This document shows positions 21,912 to 29,246 of a stretch of DNA of 29,246 nucleotides, piece by piece (within the stretch, counting starts at the first letter, position 1; every line of letters begins with the position of its first letter). The translations under genes and the position numbers were made by a program. The DNA comes from Phycisphaerae bacterium. Its GTDB lineage: Bacteria > Planctomycetota > Phycisphaerae > Sedimentisphaerales > SG8-4. The stretch spans positions 1 to 29,246 of the forward strand of contig JAUVYQ010000015.1 in NCBI GenBank assembly GCA_030603035.1, read 5' to 3'. Below the pieces are notes generated by a model. The model was not told the origin of the DNA and ran no database searches. It worked only from the letters and a program-made list of their open reading frames with translations.

Positions 21912-23501
21912 ATGATTAAAGTCCTGATAACAGACAAACTTGCACAGGAAGGGATTGATTTGCTCAATTCGACAGACGGCGTTGAAGCCACTGTCAAAAC
22001 CGGTATTGGTGAAGATGAGCTCGCTAAGATTATCGGTAAATACGACGGCTTAATCGTTCGCAGCGGCACAAAAGTTACGGTCAAGGTCTTAGCTAATCCC
22101 GGCAGACTAAAGGGTATTGCGCGGGCCGGCGTCGGCGTAGATAATATCGACATCGCGGAAGCGACCAGAAAAGGAATCTTAGTTATGAATACGCCCGGCG
22201 GTAATACGCTCAGTGCCGCCGAACACACGCTCGCTCTAATACTTGCAATGAGCCGAAATGTTGTGCCGGCCTGCGATAGCTTAAAGGCCGGTGCCTGGGA
22301 CAGAAAGAAATATATGGGAAATCAACTCGATGGCAAGGTTCTCGGCGTGATAGGCTTAGGCAGAATCGGTATGGCTGTGGCGAAAATGGCAAATGGTTTC
22401 AATATGAAAATCTTAGGCTATGACCCATTTGCCGCACCCACCGACGCGGAAAAACTCGGCATCGAAATAAGTGAGAGCATCGAAAGAATCTTCAAAGAGG
22501 CCGATTATATTAGCGTCCACGTTCCGAGGAGTGAGCAAACGCTGAATATGATTGACGCCGAACAGATTAGAATGATGAAGCCCACCGTCCGATTAGTGAA
22601 CTGCGCACGGGGCGGAATCATTAACGAAAACGCACTGTATAACGCCCTTGCGGATGGCGCAATAGCCGGTGCCGCTCTGGACGTTTACCCTACGGAGCCG
22701 CCGGAAAATACGCGCTTCAGGGAGTTTGAAAATTGCCTGGTTACGCCCCATTTAGGCGCCAGCACGAGAGAGGCGCAAATCGACGTTGCGGTCGAAGCCG
22801 CTCGAAACCTTGTTGATGCGATTAAGGGCGGCCCGGTCAGAAACGCCCTTAACGCTCCATCTACTGCTGGAGCGATGCCGCCAATTGTGGGCCAGTATGC
22901 TGAGCTTGCCCGGCGAATCGGTACACTCGTCAGCACCATTGCACCAGGCCGTATCAAGGACGTTGATGTTCAATATCGCGGCTCGATTGCCGAATTAGCC
23001 GTCGAGCCGGTTACCCTTAACTTTGCAATCGGCCTGCTGCAGCAGCATTTCGATATGCCCCTGAATATGGTCAATGTCGGCGTGCTCGCGAAGGAACGCG
23101 GCATAAGCATCGACGAGACGAAAAACATCGAGGCCAAAGACGTCGCCGCAAGTTTCAGCGCCAAGGTCGTTACCGATAAGGTTACCCGTACTGTAACCGG
23201 CTCGGTCTTCGGCGGCACTTTGCTGCGTATCATTGAAATCGACGGCTTCAACATAGAGATGACGCCGCAGGGGGCGGTCCTGGTCATCTTTAACGACGAC
23301 AAGCCCGGCGTCATCGGCGTCGTCGGCACTGTTTGCGGCAGGCATAATATCAACATCTGCACGATGGGTGTCGGGCAAAAGCCGGTTGAGCAAAAAGCTG
23401 TTCTTGCCGTCAGTCTCGACAAGGAACCCGACGCAAAAGTCATTCGAGAGATTAGTAAACTTGATTTCGTGAACGAAATCTATGTCTGCAAATTAGACTG
23501 A
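21912..23501 (+). CDS. serA: D-3-phosphoglycerate dehydrogenase
   Basis: 529 residues, the long SerA form. It oxidises 3-phosphoglycerate to 3-phosphohydroxypyruvate with NAD+, the first committed step of serine synthesis. Substrate-binding parts flank a Rossmann fold with VIGLGRIG (about 146-153). Catalytic residues are Arg233 (NCARGG), Glu262 (YPTEPP) and His280 (TPHLGAST). Residues about 315-450 form the intervening domain found in long SerA proteins. The last 75 residues form an ACT domain (VLVIFNDDKPGVIGVVGTVC, NINICTMGVGQ), the usual site of serine feedback control. The start is supported by GGAG seven bases upstream. The next gene follows after 86 bases that include a TCCGCC...GGCGGA palindrome (about 23513-23538). 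Confidence 0.96.
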   Translation: MIKVLITDKLAQEGIDLLNSTDGVEATVKTGIGEDELAKIIGKYDGLIVRSGTKVTVKVLANPGRLKGIARAGVGVDNIDIAEATRKGILVMNTPGGNTLSAAEHTLALILAMSRNVVPACDSLKAGAWDRKKYMGNQLDGKVLGVIGLGRIGMAVAKMANGFNMKILGYDPFAAPTDAEKLGIEISESIERIFKEADYISVHVPRSEQTLNMIDAEQIRMMKPTVRLVNCARGGIINENALYNALADGAIAGAALDVYPTEPPENTRFREFENCLVTPHLGASTREAQIDVAVEAARNLVDAIKGGPVRNALNAPSTAGAMPPIVGQYAELARRIGTLVSTIAPGRIKDVDVQYRGSIAELAVEPVTLNFAIGLLQQHFDMPLNMVNVGVLAKERGISIDETKNIEAKDVAASFSAKVVTDKVTRTVTGSVFGGTLLRIIEIDGFNIEMTPQGAVLVIFNDDKPGVIGVVGTVCGRHNINICTMGVGQKPVEQKAVLAVSLDKEPDAKVIREISKLDFVNEIYVCKLD

Positions 23502-23587
23502 TGCTTGATACTTCCGCCTTCGCTGAAGCTACGGCGGACAAGCGATGCTCGTAACTCGTTGGGGGAGTAACGAATGGAGTCTTTGGC

Positions 23588-24964
23588 GTGGCTGAACAAT
23601 TAATCATAAGTATCAGCGGAATGAGAGGCATCGTCGGGGAAAACCTCACTGCTTCTGTTGCCGCCGAGTACGGCTGTGCCTTCGGCACATTTCTAAGAAA
23701 CACTTCCGCCGGCGAAAACGAAAAACTATCGGTGTGTATCGGCCGGGATTCTCGACCCAGCGGCGAAATGCTGAAATCAGCCGTTACGGAAGGATTGTGT
23801 AAAGTGGGAATTGATGTGGTTGATTTAGGACTTGTAACCACTCCCGGGGTGGGCATTATGGTAAGAGAACTTGGGTGCAGCGGCGGGGTGGTCGTTACCG
23901 CTTCGCACAATCCGGCCCAATACAATGGTATAAAATTATTGCTCAGCAACGGCATCGCTCCGCCGACCGACGCAGCAGAGCAAATCAAGCAGTACTTTTT
24001 CGATAAGCGTTTTGCTCTTGTAGATTCGGCCAATTGCGGCCAGGTAACTTCTAACAACCAAACCGATGCCACTCACATCGCCAGGGTTCTGGCAATAGTT
24101 GACACAGAGGTAATCAGCGCAAGAAAATTCACGGTCGTTCTGGACAGTGTCAACGGAGCAGGGGGGCGGGTTACGAAAAAACTGCTGGCGGAGCTTGGCT
24201 GCGAAATTTCTGCGGTGAACGATGAACCGACCGGCTTGTTCGCTCACGCCCCCGAACCAACCGCCGAAAACCTAACCGGCCTTTGTGAAGTAGTAAAAAA
24301 CAAAGGGTCCGAAATCGGCTTTGCCCAGGATCCCGACGCCGACAGATTGGCAATTGTTGACGAAGCCGGAACTTATATCGGCGAAGAATATACTCTTGCG
24401 CTGGCAGCGAAGTATATTTTCAGCAAGAAAAGCGGTAAAGCAGCAACGAATCTTTCAACATCGAGAATGCTCGACGATATTGCTGAAGAGGCCGGCGGTC
24501 AGGTTGTCCGCACGGCTGTGGGCGAGGCCAATGTCGCCGCGGCCATGCTCGAACACAATTGCATCATCGGCGGAGAAGGCAACGGCGGCGTGATTGATTT
24601 GCGAGTAAGTCCAATCCGCGACAGTCTTGTCGGCATTGCTCTTGTTCTGCAGTTAATGGCCGAGACAGGAAAAACGATAAGCCGGTTAGTCAGTGAAATC
24701 GGCGGCTATTATATGAGTAAAGATAAATTCGCCGCAGATAAATTGCAGGCCGAACAAATTTTGAAGTCAGCAAAAAAGGCCTTCACCAATGCAAAACTCG
24801 ACACCACCGACGGCTGCCGATTCGATTTTGACGATGGCTGGCTGCACCTGCGAGTTAGTAATACTGAGCCGGTTATGAGGATTATAGTTGAGGCAAAAGA
24901 CCGAGGTACCGCGCAAAAATATATCGACGCAGTTTTGAATATCCGAAAAGAAATATCAGGCTAA
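23588..24964 (+). CDS. glmM: Phosphoglucosamine mutase / phosphohexomutase, archaeal-type
   Basis: 458 residues of the alpha-D-phosphohexomutase superfamily. The four signature loops are present: the catalytic Ser106 loop TASHNPAQYNGIK, the metal loop DPDADR (248-253), the sugar loop GGEGNGGVI (about 328-336) and the phosphate-binding loop RVSNTEPVMR (422-431). The GEGNGG form of the sugar loop resembles archaeal-type GlmM/phosphomannomutase proteins more than the GEQSGH of bacterial GlmM. The likely product is glucosamine-1-phosphate for UDP-GlcNAc synthesis, but PMM/PGM activity cannot be excluded. It starts with GTG at 23588, with GGAG about nine bases upstream. It ends seven bases before the CDF transporter gene. 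Confidence 0.88.
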   Translation: MAEQLIISISGMRGIVGENLTASVAAEYGCAFGTFLRNTSAGENEKLSVCIGRDSRPSGEMLKSAVTEGLCKVGIDVVDLGLVTTPGVGIMVRELGCSGGVVVTASHNPAQYNGIKLLLSNGIAPPTDAAEQIKQYFFDKRFALVDSANCGQVTSNNQTDATHIARVLAIVDTEVISARKFTVVLDSVNGAGGRVTKKLLAELGCEISAVNDEPTGLFAHAPEPTAENLTGLCEVVKNKGSEIGFAQDPDADRLAIVDEAGTYIGEEYTLALAAKYIFSKKSGKAATNLSTSRMLDDIAEEAGGQVVRTAVGEANVAAAMLEHNCIIGGEGNGGVIDLRVSPIRDSLVGIALVLQLMAETGKTISRLVSEIGGYYMSKDKFAADKLQAEQILKSAKKAFTNAKLDTTDGCRFDFDDGWLHLRVSNTEPVMRIIVEAKDRGTAQKYIDAVLNIRKEISG

Positions 24965-24971
24965 ACTCCAG

Positions 24972-25868
24972 ATGGACAGCGCCAAGCAAAAAATCGCCGG
25001 TCGGCAAATAAAATCTGTAACAAATCTTGCGATTGCTACAAATCTTGCCCTTTTTGTTATCAAGGTGTTTGTCGGTTTCTTGAGCGGTTCGATTGCCCTG
25101 ATTGCCGATGGGATTCACTCGATTTCCGATATGGTCACTGACCTTGCCGTTCTTCTGGGTTTTTACTTTGGTTCGAAAGAGCCGGACCAGGAGCATCCTT
25201 ACGGCCATGGTCGAATCGAAACCTTCTCAGCCGGCCTCATCGCCTTACTTTTGGTTTTCGTCGGCTTAGCAATGATTTACTGCGCTGCTATCGCTATAGC
25301 TAAAGAGAAGGTTGCAGACCTTGGTATAGCCGTGCTTATCGTTGCGCTAATTTCTGTTGTTACTAAAGAATTGCTTTTCAGACGGACTAAAAGAGTTGCC
25401 GTTGAATCTCACAGCCCTGCTCTTTACGCCAATGCGTGGCACCACCGCAGCGATGCGTTGAGCTCGATTGCAGTTGTGATTGGCTTTGTGTCGATGAGGT
25501 GGGGTTATGCACACGGTGACCAGGTTGCGGCGATTGCGATTGGCCTGATGATAATTCTGGTGGGTGCGAAAATAATCGGGGGATGCCTGCATGAGCTGAC
25601 AGAAAGTGCCGTCGATGAGGGCACAATTGAACACATAAAAAGTATAATCAACTCCAACTCTTCAATACGGCAGTGGCACAGACTCAGGAGCCGGACGGTC
25701 GGCAGAGAAGTTTTTCTCGACCTTCATATCCTCGTTGACCCGGATTTGAACATAGCCGGCGCCCACGAGATAGCCGAAAGTCTGGAAAGCGCTTTGCACG
25801 AGCAGATAACCCGTCCGGTTAATATTACCGTTCACATCGAGCCGGACGTACCTGCCCTGAGAAAATAA
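24972..25868 (+). CDS. Cation diffusion facilitator (CDF) family metal transporter
   Basis: 298 residues. CDF proteins export divalent metals (Zn, Fe, Mn, Cd, Co) in exchange for protons across the inner membrane. Six membrane helices are expected. The transport site is visible as Asp46/His49/Asp53 in TM2 (ADGIHSISDMVTD) and His157/Asp161 in TM5 (NAWHHRSDALSS). The site is of DH-D/H-D type rather than DD-D/DD, so Zn/Cd-type rather than Mn-type specificity is more likely (inference). HPYGHGRIE (75-83) is the family's intracellular motif. The C-terminal cytoplasmic domain (about 205-298) ends in VNITVHIEPD, as usual. It starts seven bases after the mutase stop with no strong ribosome site, so coupling is likely. 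Confidence 0.93.
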   Translation: MDSAKQKIAGRQIKSVTNLAIATNLALFVIKVFVGFLSGSIALIADGIHSISDMVTDLAVLLGFYFGSKEPDQEHPYGHGRIETFSAGLIALLLVFVGLAMIYCAAIAIAKEKVADLGIAVLIVALISVVTKELLFRRTKRVAVESHSPALYANAWHHRSDALSSIAVVIGFVSMRWGYAHGDQVAAIAIGLMIILVGAKIIGGCLHELTESAVDEGTIEHIKSIINSNSSIRQWHRLRSRTVGREVFLDLHILVDPDLNIAGAHEIAESLESALHEQITRPVNITVHIEPDVPALRK

Positions 25869-25879
25869 GAAAAGAATTT

Positions 25880-25985
25880 AGCCACAGGGAAATTCAAATA
25901 TCAAAGTGTAAAATTTTGCCCCATTCTTTTTGAATTGTTATTTGTCATTTTGCTTTTAGATTTTTGTTTTTTTCTCTGTGCACTT
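25880..25985. repeat. Imperfect palindromic dispersed repeat
   Basis: The outer arms are GCCACAGGGAAATTCAAAT (from 25881) and the complementary CTCTGTG region at about 25974-25980. The right half contains the complement of the AAAAGCAAAATGACAAAT segment found at about 17537. The remainder up to 26200 shows no gene I can support. Confidence 0.5.
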
Positions 25986-26202
25986 CCTGGGCCTTCGTAT
26001 ATTACTGTATAGCAAACGCTCAGCCCATTTCATGTTCAAAAGAGGCATTATGGTTATTCGTAGACTTTCTTGGGCGGAAGGCAGAAAAAGACAGTTAGTT
26101 TTTGGGAAGGGGAGGGTTTTTGTAACTTCTTATTTCAGAAGCGGTTAGAGCAATTTTTGGTCGTTGGGCAAAAAGCTCAAGAAATGGGCTTGAATAGGTA
26201 TA

Positions 26203-26276
26203 GGTCAAGACGGAAAAAATTTTGAAATTTATCTTGACCAAGGAGAAAATCTTATATATAATGTCTATAGACAAGA
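26203..26276 (+). promoter_or_regulatory. Promoter and putative operator of the Rrf2-family gene
   Basis: -35 TTGACC (26234-26239), 17-bp spacer, perfect -10 TATAAT (26257-26262). GGTCAAGA (26203-26210) and TCTTGACC (26232-26239) are a perfect 8-bp inverted repeat; the second half covers the -35. TGTCTATAGACA (26262-26273) is a perfect 12-bp palindrome at the -10/start site, and AGACAAGA (26269-26276) repeats the half-site theme. The arrangement fits autorepression by the downstream regulator. Confidence 0.6.
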
Positions 26277-26293
26277 TGGAAAAGGATATTACA

Positions 26294-26695
26294 ATGAAGC
26301 TAACTACAAAAAGTGAATACTCATTGCTGGCACTAATCTACATTACCCGCAACGAGAACAAAGGTTTTATAAAAATAGAAGAGATTTGCTCGAAGTGTGA
26401 AGTTCCCAAGAAATATATGGAGCTTCTGTTCTCAATCCTAAGGCAAAGCCGCTACATAAAGACCAGAAGAGGCACCAGTGGCGGCTACAAATTAGCAAAG
26501 CCTGCATCGAAAATAAGCGTCGCAGAAATAATAAGACTGATGGATGGCGCTTTAGCACCGACAGAGTCGGTAAGCAAGTACTTTTTCTCGCCTACCCCTC
26601 TGTCCAGGGAGAAACACCTCATAAAGATATTGAAGGAGATACGAGACTATATTGCTAACAGACTCGAAGCCTTGAAACTCTCTGATCTGGTTTAG
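26294..26695 (+). CDS. Rrf2-family winged-helix transcriptional regulator
   Basis: 133 residues. MKLTTKSEYSLLALIYITRN is the canonical Rrf2/IscR opening. The recognition helix region is IEEICSKCEVPKKYMELLFSIL and the wing is RRGTSGGYKLAKP (58-70), followed by ISVAEIIRLMDGALAPTESVS. In iron-sulfur members the segment after 'GPLAP' carries three Cys. Here it reads TESVSKYFFSPTPLSREK with none, so a classical [2Fe-2S] cluster is unlikely. Two Cys at positions 32 and 35 lie in the DNA-binding helix region, a possible alternative sensor (inference). ATG 26294 is chosen because AAAGGA is eight bases upstream and the family starts here. The long frame from 26222 would run through the promoter. Confidence 0.9.
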   Translation: MKLTTKSEYSLLALIYITRNENKGFIKIEEICSKCEVPKKYMELLFSILRQSRYIKTRRGTSGGYKLAKPASKISVAEIIRLMDGALAPTESVSKYFFSPTPLSREKHLIKILKEIRDYIANRLEALKLSDLV

Positions 26696-26842
26696 ATTGT
26701 TAGTAATTAGCCCGTTTGTATATGGTCAAACTTGGGTAATAAAGCTATGGAATTATGTTTTGGGCCTGTTTACGATTATCAAAACCTTAGCTTGGAAAAC
26801 TTAATTCTATTACAAAAACCCTTACATTGAAAGGAAGCGAAT

Positions 26843-27121
26843 ATGCCCGCACAACCGGAGCACACAATCTTCTTCGATGAGAATACTAACGTCGCGGATA
26901 AGTGGGCCCTCGAGCTGATAGCAAATGCCGCCCGCCGGTTACTTCCCTCTACCCCAGGTCATTATATCTTTATCAAGTTAGACGATTACATGGATAGTCA
27001 CCTCTATTTCTCGGTCATCCTTGCCAGCACACCAAACCTACCGCTGCGTGTATGGAAAGCCACTGTGATCGACGAGGACACGGACCCTCAATTTGATGAA
27101 TGCGTGTCGATAAAAGAGTAA
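26843..27121 (+). CDS. Small hypothetical protein
   Basis: 92 residues, not recognised. Soluble and acidic, with an N-terminal helix (NVADKWALELIANAARRLL) and two strands (HYIFIKLDDYM, HLYFSVILAST) separated by short turns. It ends DEDTDPQFDECVSIKE. AAAGGAAG precedes the ATG by seven bases, so it is probably translated. It lies 147 bases after the Rrf2-like gene and about 100 bases before the AT-rich operon. Confidence 0.6.
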   Translation: MPAQPEHTIFFDENTNVADKWALELIANAARRLLPSTPGHYIFIKLDDYMDSHLYFSVILASTPNLPLRVWKATVIDEDTDPQFDECVSIKE

Positions 27122-27224
27122 ACAACGGTGTTAGGAGTGCTGATCTGCATCATCGCGATATCTGTGATGAAGATCACCTTTCGATAGATGATTACACGGA
27201 TAGCTGGTTAAAAGACAGAGAATA

Positions 27225-27647
27225 ATGAAGTTTGTTACCAGAAAAATACACTTTTCTACTCAAGGAAATAGTGAAATTACTAACTTAACTAATCCAGTGG
27301 AGAAATACCTCAAAGGTACCAATTTAAATTCAGGGTTCGTAAATTTGTTTGTTCCAGGAGCTACTGGTGGATTAACCACCATGGAATACGAACCCGGATT
27401 AATCGATGATTTCCGGAAGACCTTTGAACGCATTGCCCCCGAGGAAACAGAATATTCCCATAACTTAACTCACAAAGACAAAAATGCCCATTCTCATATT
27501 CGCGCTTCTTTAGTAGGTCCTTCCTTGAGTATTCCATTTGAAGACTCTGCTTTACAATTAGGTAAATGGCAACAAATTGTTTTCATCGATTTTGATAATC
27601 GCCCTCGGAAAAGAAAAATTATTTTACAAATAATAGGCGAAGGATGA
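27225..27647 (+). CDS. yjbQ: UPF0047 / YjbQ family protein
   Basis: 140 residues, full length for the family. The signature is complete: VNLFVPGATGGLTTMEYEPGL, then YSHNLTHKDKNAHSHIRASLVGPSLSIPF, then LGKWQQIVFIDFDNRPRKR and QIIGEG. The conserved His residues in HNLTHKDKNAHSH probably form a metal site. Members are annotated as secondary thiamine-phosphate synthases because YjbQ can supply weak ThiE-like activity in E. coli; the true role is not settled. Its TGA overlaps the next ATG by four bases, so the two are coupled. Codon use is AT-rich compared with genes left of 26 kb. Confidence 0.93.
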   Translation: MKFVTRKIHFSTQGNSEITNLTNPVEKYLKGTNLNSGFVNLFVPGATGGLTTMEYEPGLIDDFRKTFERIAPEETEYSHNLTHKDKNAHSHIRASLVGPSLSIPFEDSALQLGKWQQIVFIDFDNRPRKRKIILQIIGEG

Positions 27648-28930
27648 AACCAATATTACAAGTAGCTTTAGACTTTGTCGAGTTGATTCGTGCGTTCAAA
27701 TTAGCTGAAGAAGCGGTTAATGGTGGGGCAGATTGGTTGGAGGCAGGCACACCTTTAATCAAAAGTGTTGGGCTGGATTGTGTACGAGAATTAAGAAAAA
27801 AATTCGCTCATCATACTATTGTAGCTGATATGAAAACAATGGATGTGGGAAGGATTGAAGTAGAATCAGCTGCCAAAGCAGGGGCAGACATCGTCGCTGT
27901 ATTAGGTGTAGCTTCTGACTCTACTATCATGGAGTGTATTCAAGCCGGCGGACACTATGGTGCAAAAATAATGGTTGATCTTTTGCAAGTGCCTGAATTC
28001 TTAAAAAGAGCTAAAGAAATCGAACAAATGGGAGCTGATTATTTAGGTCTGCATACTTCAATTGATGAGCAAATGCAAGGAAAAATATCTTTTGAGAAGG
28101 TTAGCCGGGTTACTCAAGAAGTAAATATCCCTGTTGCCGTAGCGGGTGGAATAAATTCGGAAAATGTGTGCGAGGCGGTAGAGGCAGGAGCAACTATAGT
28201 TATTGTTGGTGGAGCCATAATCAAGTCTGAAGATGCCCAGAAAGCAACTCAAGAAATAAAGAAAGCTCTCAATCAAAAAATCAGTATAAAGACTAAACTT
28301 TTCAAAAGGATTTCTGATGAAAATATTCGAGAGATCCTGGTGAAAGTTTCAACAGCAAATATTTCTGATGCTCTGCACCGTCAAGAAGCATTGAGAGCAA
28401 TTTTCCCCATTATATCGGGAACAAAAATGGTTGGCCAAGCAGTTACTGTAAGAACTTATCCGGGCGATTGGGCTAAACCCGTGGAAGCAATTGATGAAGC
28501 TGAAAAAGGAGATGTAATTGTAATTGATGCCGGCGGAGTAGGTCCAGCGGTGTGGGGGGAATTAGCCAGCCATAGTGCACAAGAAAAAAGTCTGGCTGGC
28601 GTGGTGATAGATGGAGCTGTTCGGGATGTAACAGAAATTCGTCGAATGAAGTTTCCAGCCTTCGCTAAAATTATTACACCTACCGCTGGTGAACCTAAAG
28701 GATTTGGAGAAATCGGCGTGCCGGTGAGTATTGTTGGAACAAAAGTTTTCCCCGGGGATTGGGTTATCGGTGACGATGACGGGGTGATAATTATACCTAA
28801 TAAAAAAGCGGCAGAGTTCACTAATCGTGCGATGGATGTATTAGAGAAAGAAAACCGTATAAGAAAAGAGATTGAAGAAGGAAGAACTTTAGGAAAAGTA
28901 ACTGAACTATTGAAATGGGAGAAAAAATAA
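27644..28930 (+). CDS. hps: 3-hexulose-6-phosphate synthase fused to an RraA-like domain
   Basis: 428 residues. Residues 1-210 are a (beta/alpha)8 3-hexulose-6-phosphate synthase of the OMP-decarboxylase superfamily: Asp10 (QVALDF), Glu33 (WLEAGTP) and the DMKTMD motif (62-67) with the metal/catalytic Asp-Lys-Asp, plus VAVAGGI and IVIVGGAI phosphate loops. This activity condenses formaldehyde with ribulose-5-phosphate, or runs in reverse to make ribulose-5-phosphate. Residues about 220-428 are RraA/HMG-aldolase-like, with DAGGVGPAVWGELAS and the active-site DGAVRD (323-328). Similar fusions are annotated in archaea. The isomerase partner (PHI, a SIS domain) is not in view. The gene overlaps the preceding one by four bases and is followed by folD, suggesting one-carbon metabolism. 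Confidence 0.9.
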   Translation: MKPILQVALDFVELIRAFKLAEEAVNGGADWLEAGTPLIKSVGLDCVRELRKKFAHHTIVADMKTMDVGRIEVESAAKAGADIVAVLGVASDSTIMECIQAGGHYGAKIMVDLLQVPEFLKRAKEIEQMGADYLGLHTSIDEQMQGKISFEKVSRVTQEVNIPVAVAGGINSENVCEAVEAGATIVIVGGAIIKSEDAQKATQEIKKALNQKISIKTKLFKRISDENIREILVKVSTANISDALHRQEALRAIFPIISGTKMVGQAVTVRTYPGDWAKPVEAIDEAEKGDVIVIDAGGVGPAVWGELASHSAQEKSLAGVVIDGAVRDVTEIRRMKFPAFAKIITPTAGEPKGFGEIGVPVSIVGTKVFPGDWVIGDDDGVIIIPNKKAAEFTNRAMDVLEKENRIRKEIEEGRTLGKVTELLKWEKK

Positions 28931-28946
28931 ATACAAGGAGAAAAAA

Positions 28947-29246
28947 ATGGCAACAGAATTAACCAATGAAAAGAAGATGGCGGCACAATTAATCGATGGG
29001 AAAGCAGTGGCAAGAAAAGCGAAAGAAGAAATAAAGAAGGAAGTAGTTGAGTTGAAAGAGAAACATAAATCTTTTCCTCTTCTTTTAGCGGTTCAGGTGG
29101 GAGAGAATCCTGCTTCGGCAGCTTATTTGAAAAGTCAGAAGAAAGGTTGTGAAGAAGTTGGTATTGATTATCAGGTTCAGCAATTGCCTCAGGAGACCAG
29201 CGAGAAAGAGCTTATTCAGTTTATCAAAGAAAAAAATCAAGATAGC
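28947..29246 (+). CDS. folD: Methylenetetrahydrofolate dehydrogenase/cyclohydrolase FolD, N-terminal part
   Basis: The first 100 codons; the rest is beyond the window. FolD interconverts 5,10-methylene-, 5,10-methenyl- and 10-formyl-THF. Recognisable parts are AAQLIDGKAVARKAKEEIKK, LLLAVQVGENPASAAYLKSQKK with the catalytic Lys region in the YLKSQKKGCEEVGI motif, and LPQETSEKELIQFIKEKN. ATG 28947 has AAGGAG six bases upstream. It gives about ten extra residues before the usual MAAQLIDGK start, which is itself an in-frame ATG at 28977. It follows the hexulose-phosphate synthase gene after 16 bases, in the same AT-rich operon. Confidence 0.92.
   Translation, partial: MATELTNEKKMAAQLIDGKAVARKAKEEIKKEVVELKEKHKSFPLLLAVQVGENPASAAYLKSQKKGCEEVGIDYQVQQLPQETSEKELIQFIKEKNQDS

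Noticed and set aside
26035..26150. Possible 36-codon gene MFKRGIMVIRR...
   Set aside because: No ribosome site, no recognisable family, and it lies in repeat-rich spacer DNA.
1..29246. tRNA, rRNA and known riboswitches
   Set aside because: I saw no cloverleaf with a TTCGANNC arm in a tRNA context, no rRNA segments, and no riboswitch consensus upstream of serA, the CDF gene or folD.

Overview
The window looks like chromosomal DNA of a Planctomycetota bacterium, probably a Phycisphaerae-like lineage. This is inferred from gene content, not from a marker gene. The pointers are: dockerin type I repeats in non-cellulosomal proteins; an S8 protease fused to a right-handed beta-helix ending in a 'CIDKGD...NMGAYG' tail; paralogous pseudopilins ending in 'YILISAG.DG.YG'; and intergenic DNA full of short periodic repeats and palindromes.

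Bases 1-11792 (+) form a type II secretion / type IV pilus-like operon. In order it holds the C-terminal part of the GspE ATPase, GspF, a GspG-like pseudopilin, a secreted protein with about six dockerin motifs, a second GspG-like pseudopilin with an in-frame palindromic insertion in its leader, a remnant four-helix-bundle gene, a third GspG-like pseudopilin with a DPWG motif, and GspH-, GspI-, GspJ- and GspK-like proteins. GspC, D, L and M are not in view. The spaces between these genes, and several leader-peptide codons, consist of degenerate 7-bp repeats.

Bases 11868-16885 hold a large secreted subtilisin-like protein (-), an inositol-monophosphatase family enzyme (-) and a divergent DUF2752 membrane protein (+). 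The subtilisin-like protein has Gly at the nucleophilic Ser position and a dockerin inserted inside its catalytic domain.

Bases 16886-18235 carry no convincing gene. They hold a 205-bp IS66-type MITE with perfect terminal repeats and an 8-bp target duplication, a phased A-tract segment likely to be bent, and a field of dispersed repeats.

Bases 18236-21608, all genes on (-), hold a stand-alone EF-Tu domain-2-like protein followed by what looks like an integron cassette array without an integrase (a CALIN). Three unrelated hypothetical genes each have an attC-like site at their 3' end, with stops or starts abutting the sites as in mobile cassettes. A fourth membrane-protein gene may or may not belong to the array.

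Bases 21912-25868 (+) hold serA, an archaeal-type phosphohexose/phosphoglucosamine mutase and a cation-diffusion-facilitator transporter. Bases 26203-26695 hold an Rrf2-family regulator behind a near-consensus promoter that overlaps palindromes, suggesting autoregulation. After a small unknown gene, bases 27225-29246 form a visibly more AT-rich, tightly packed operon: a UPF0047/YjbQ protein, a 3-hexulose-6-phosphate synthase fused to an RraA-like domain, and the start of folD. It looks like a one-carbon metabolism cluster, possibly acquired by transfer.
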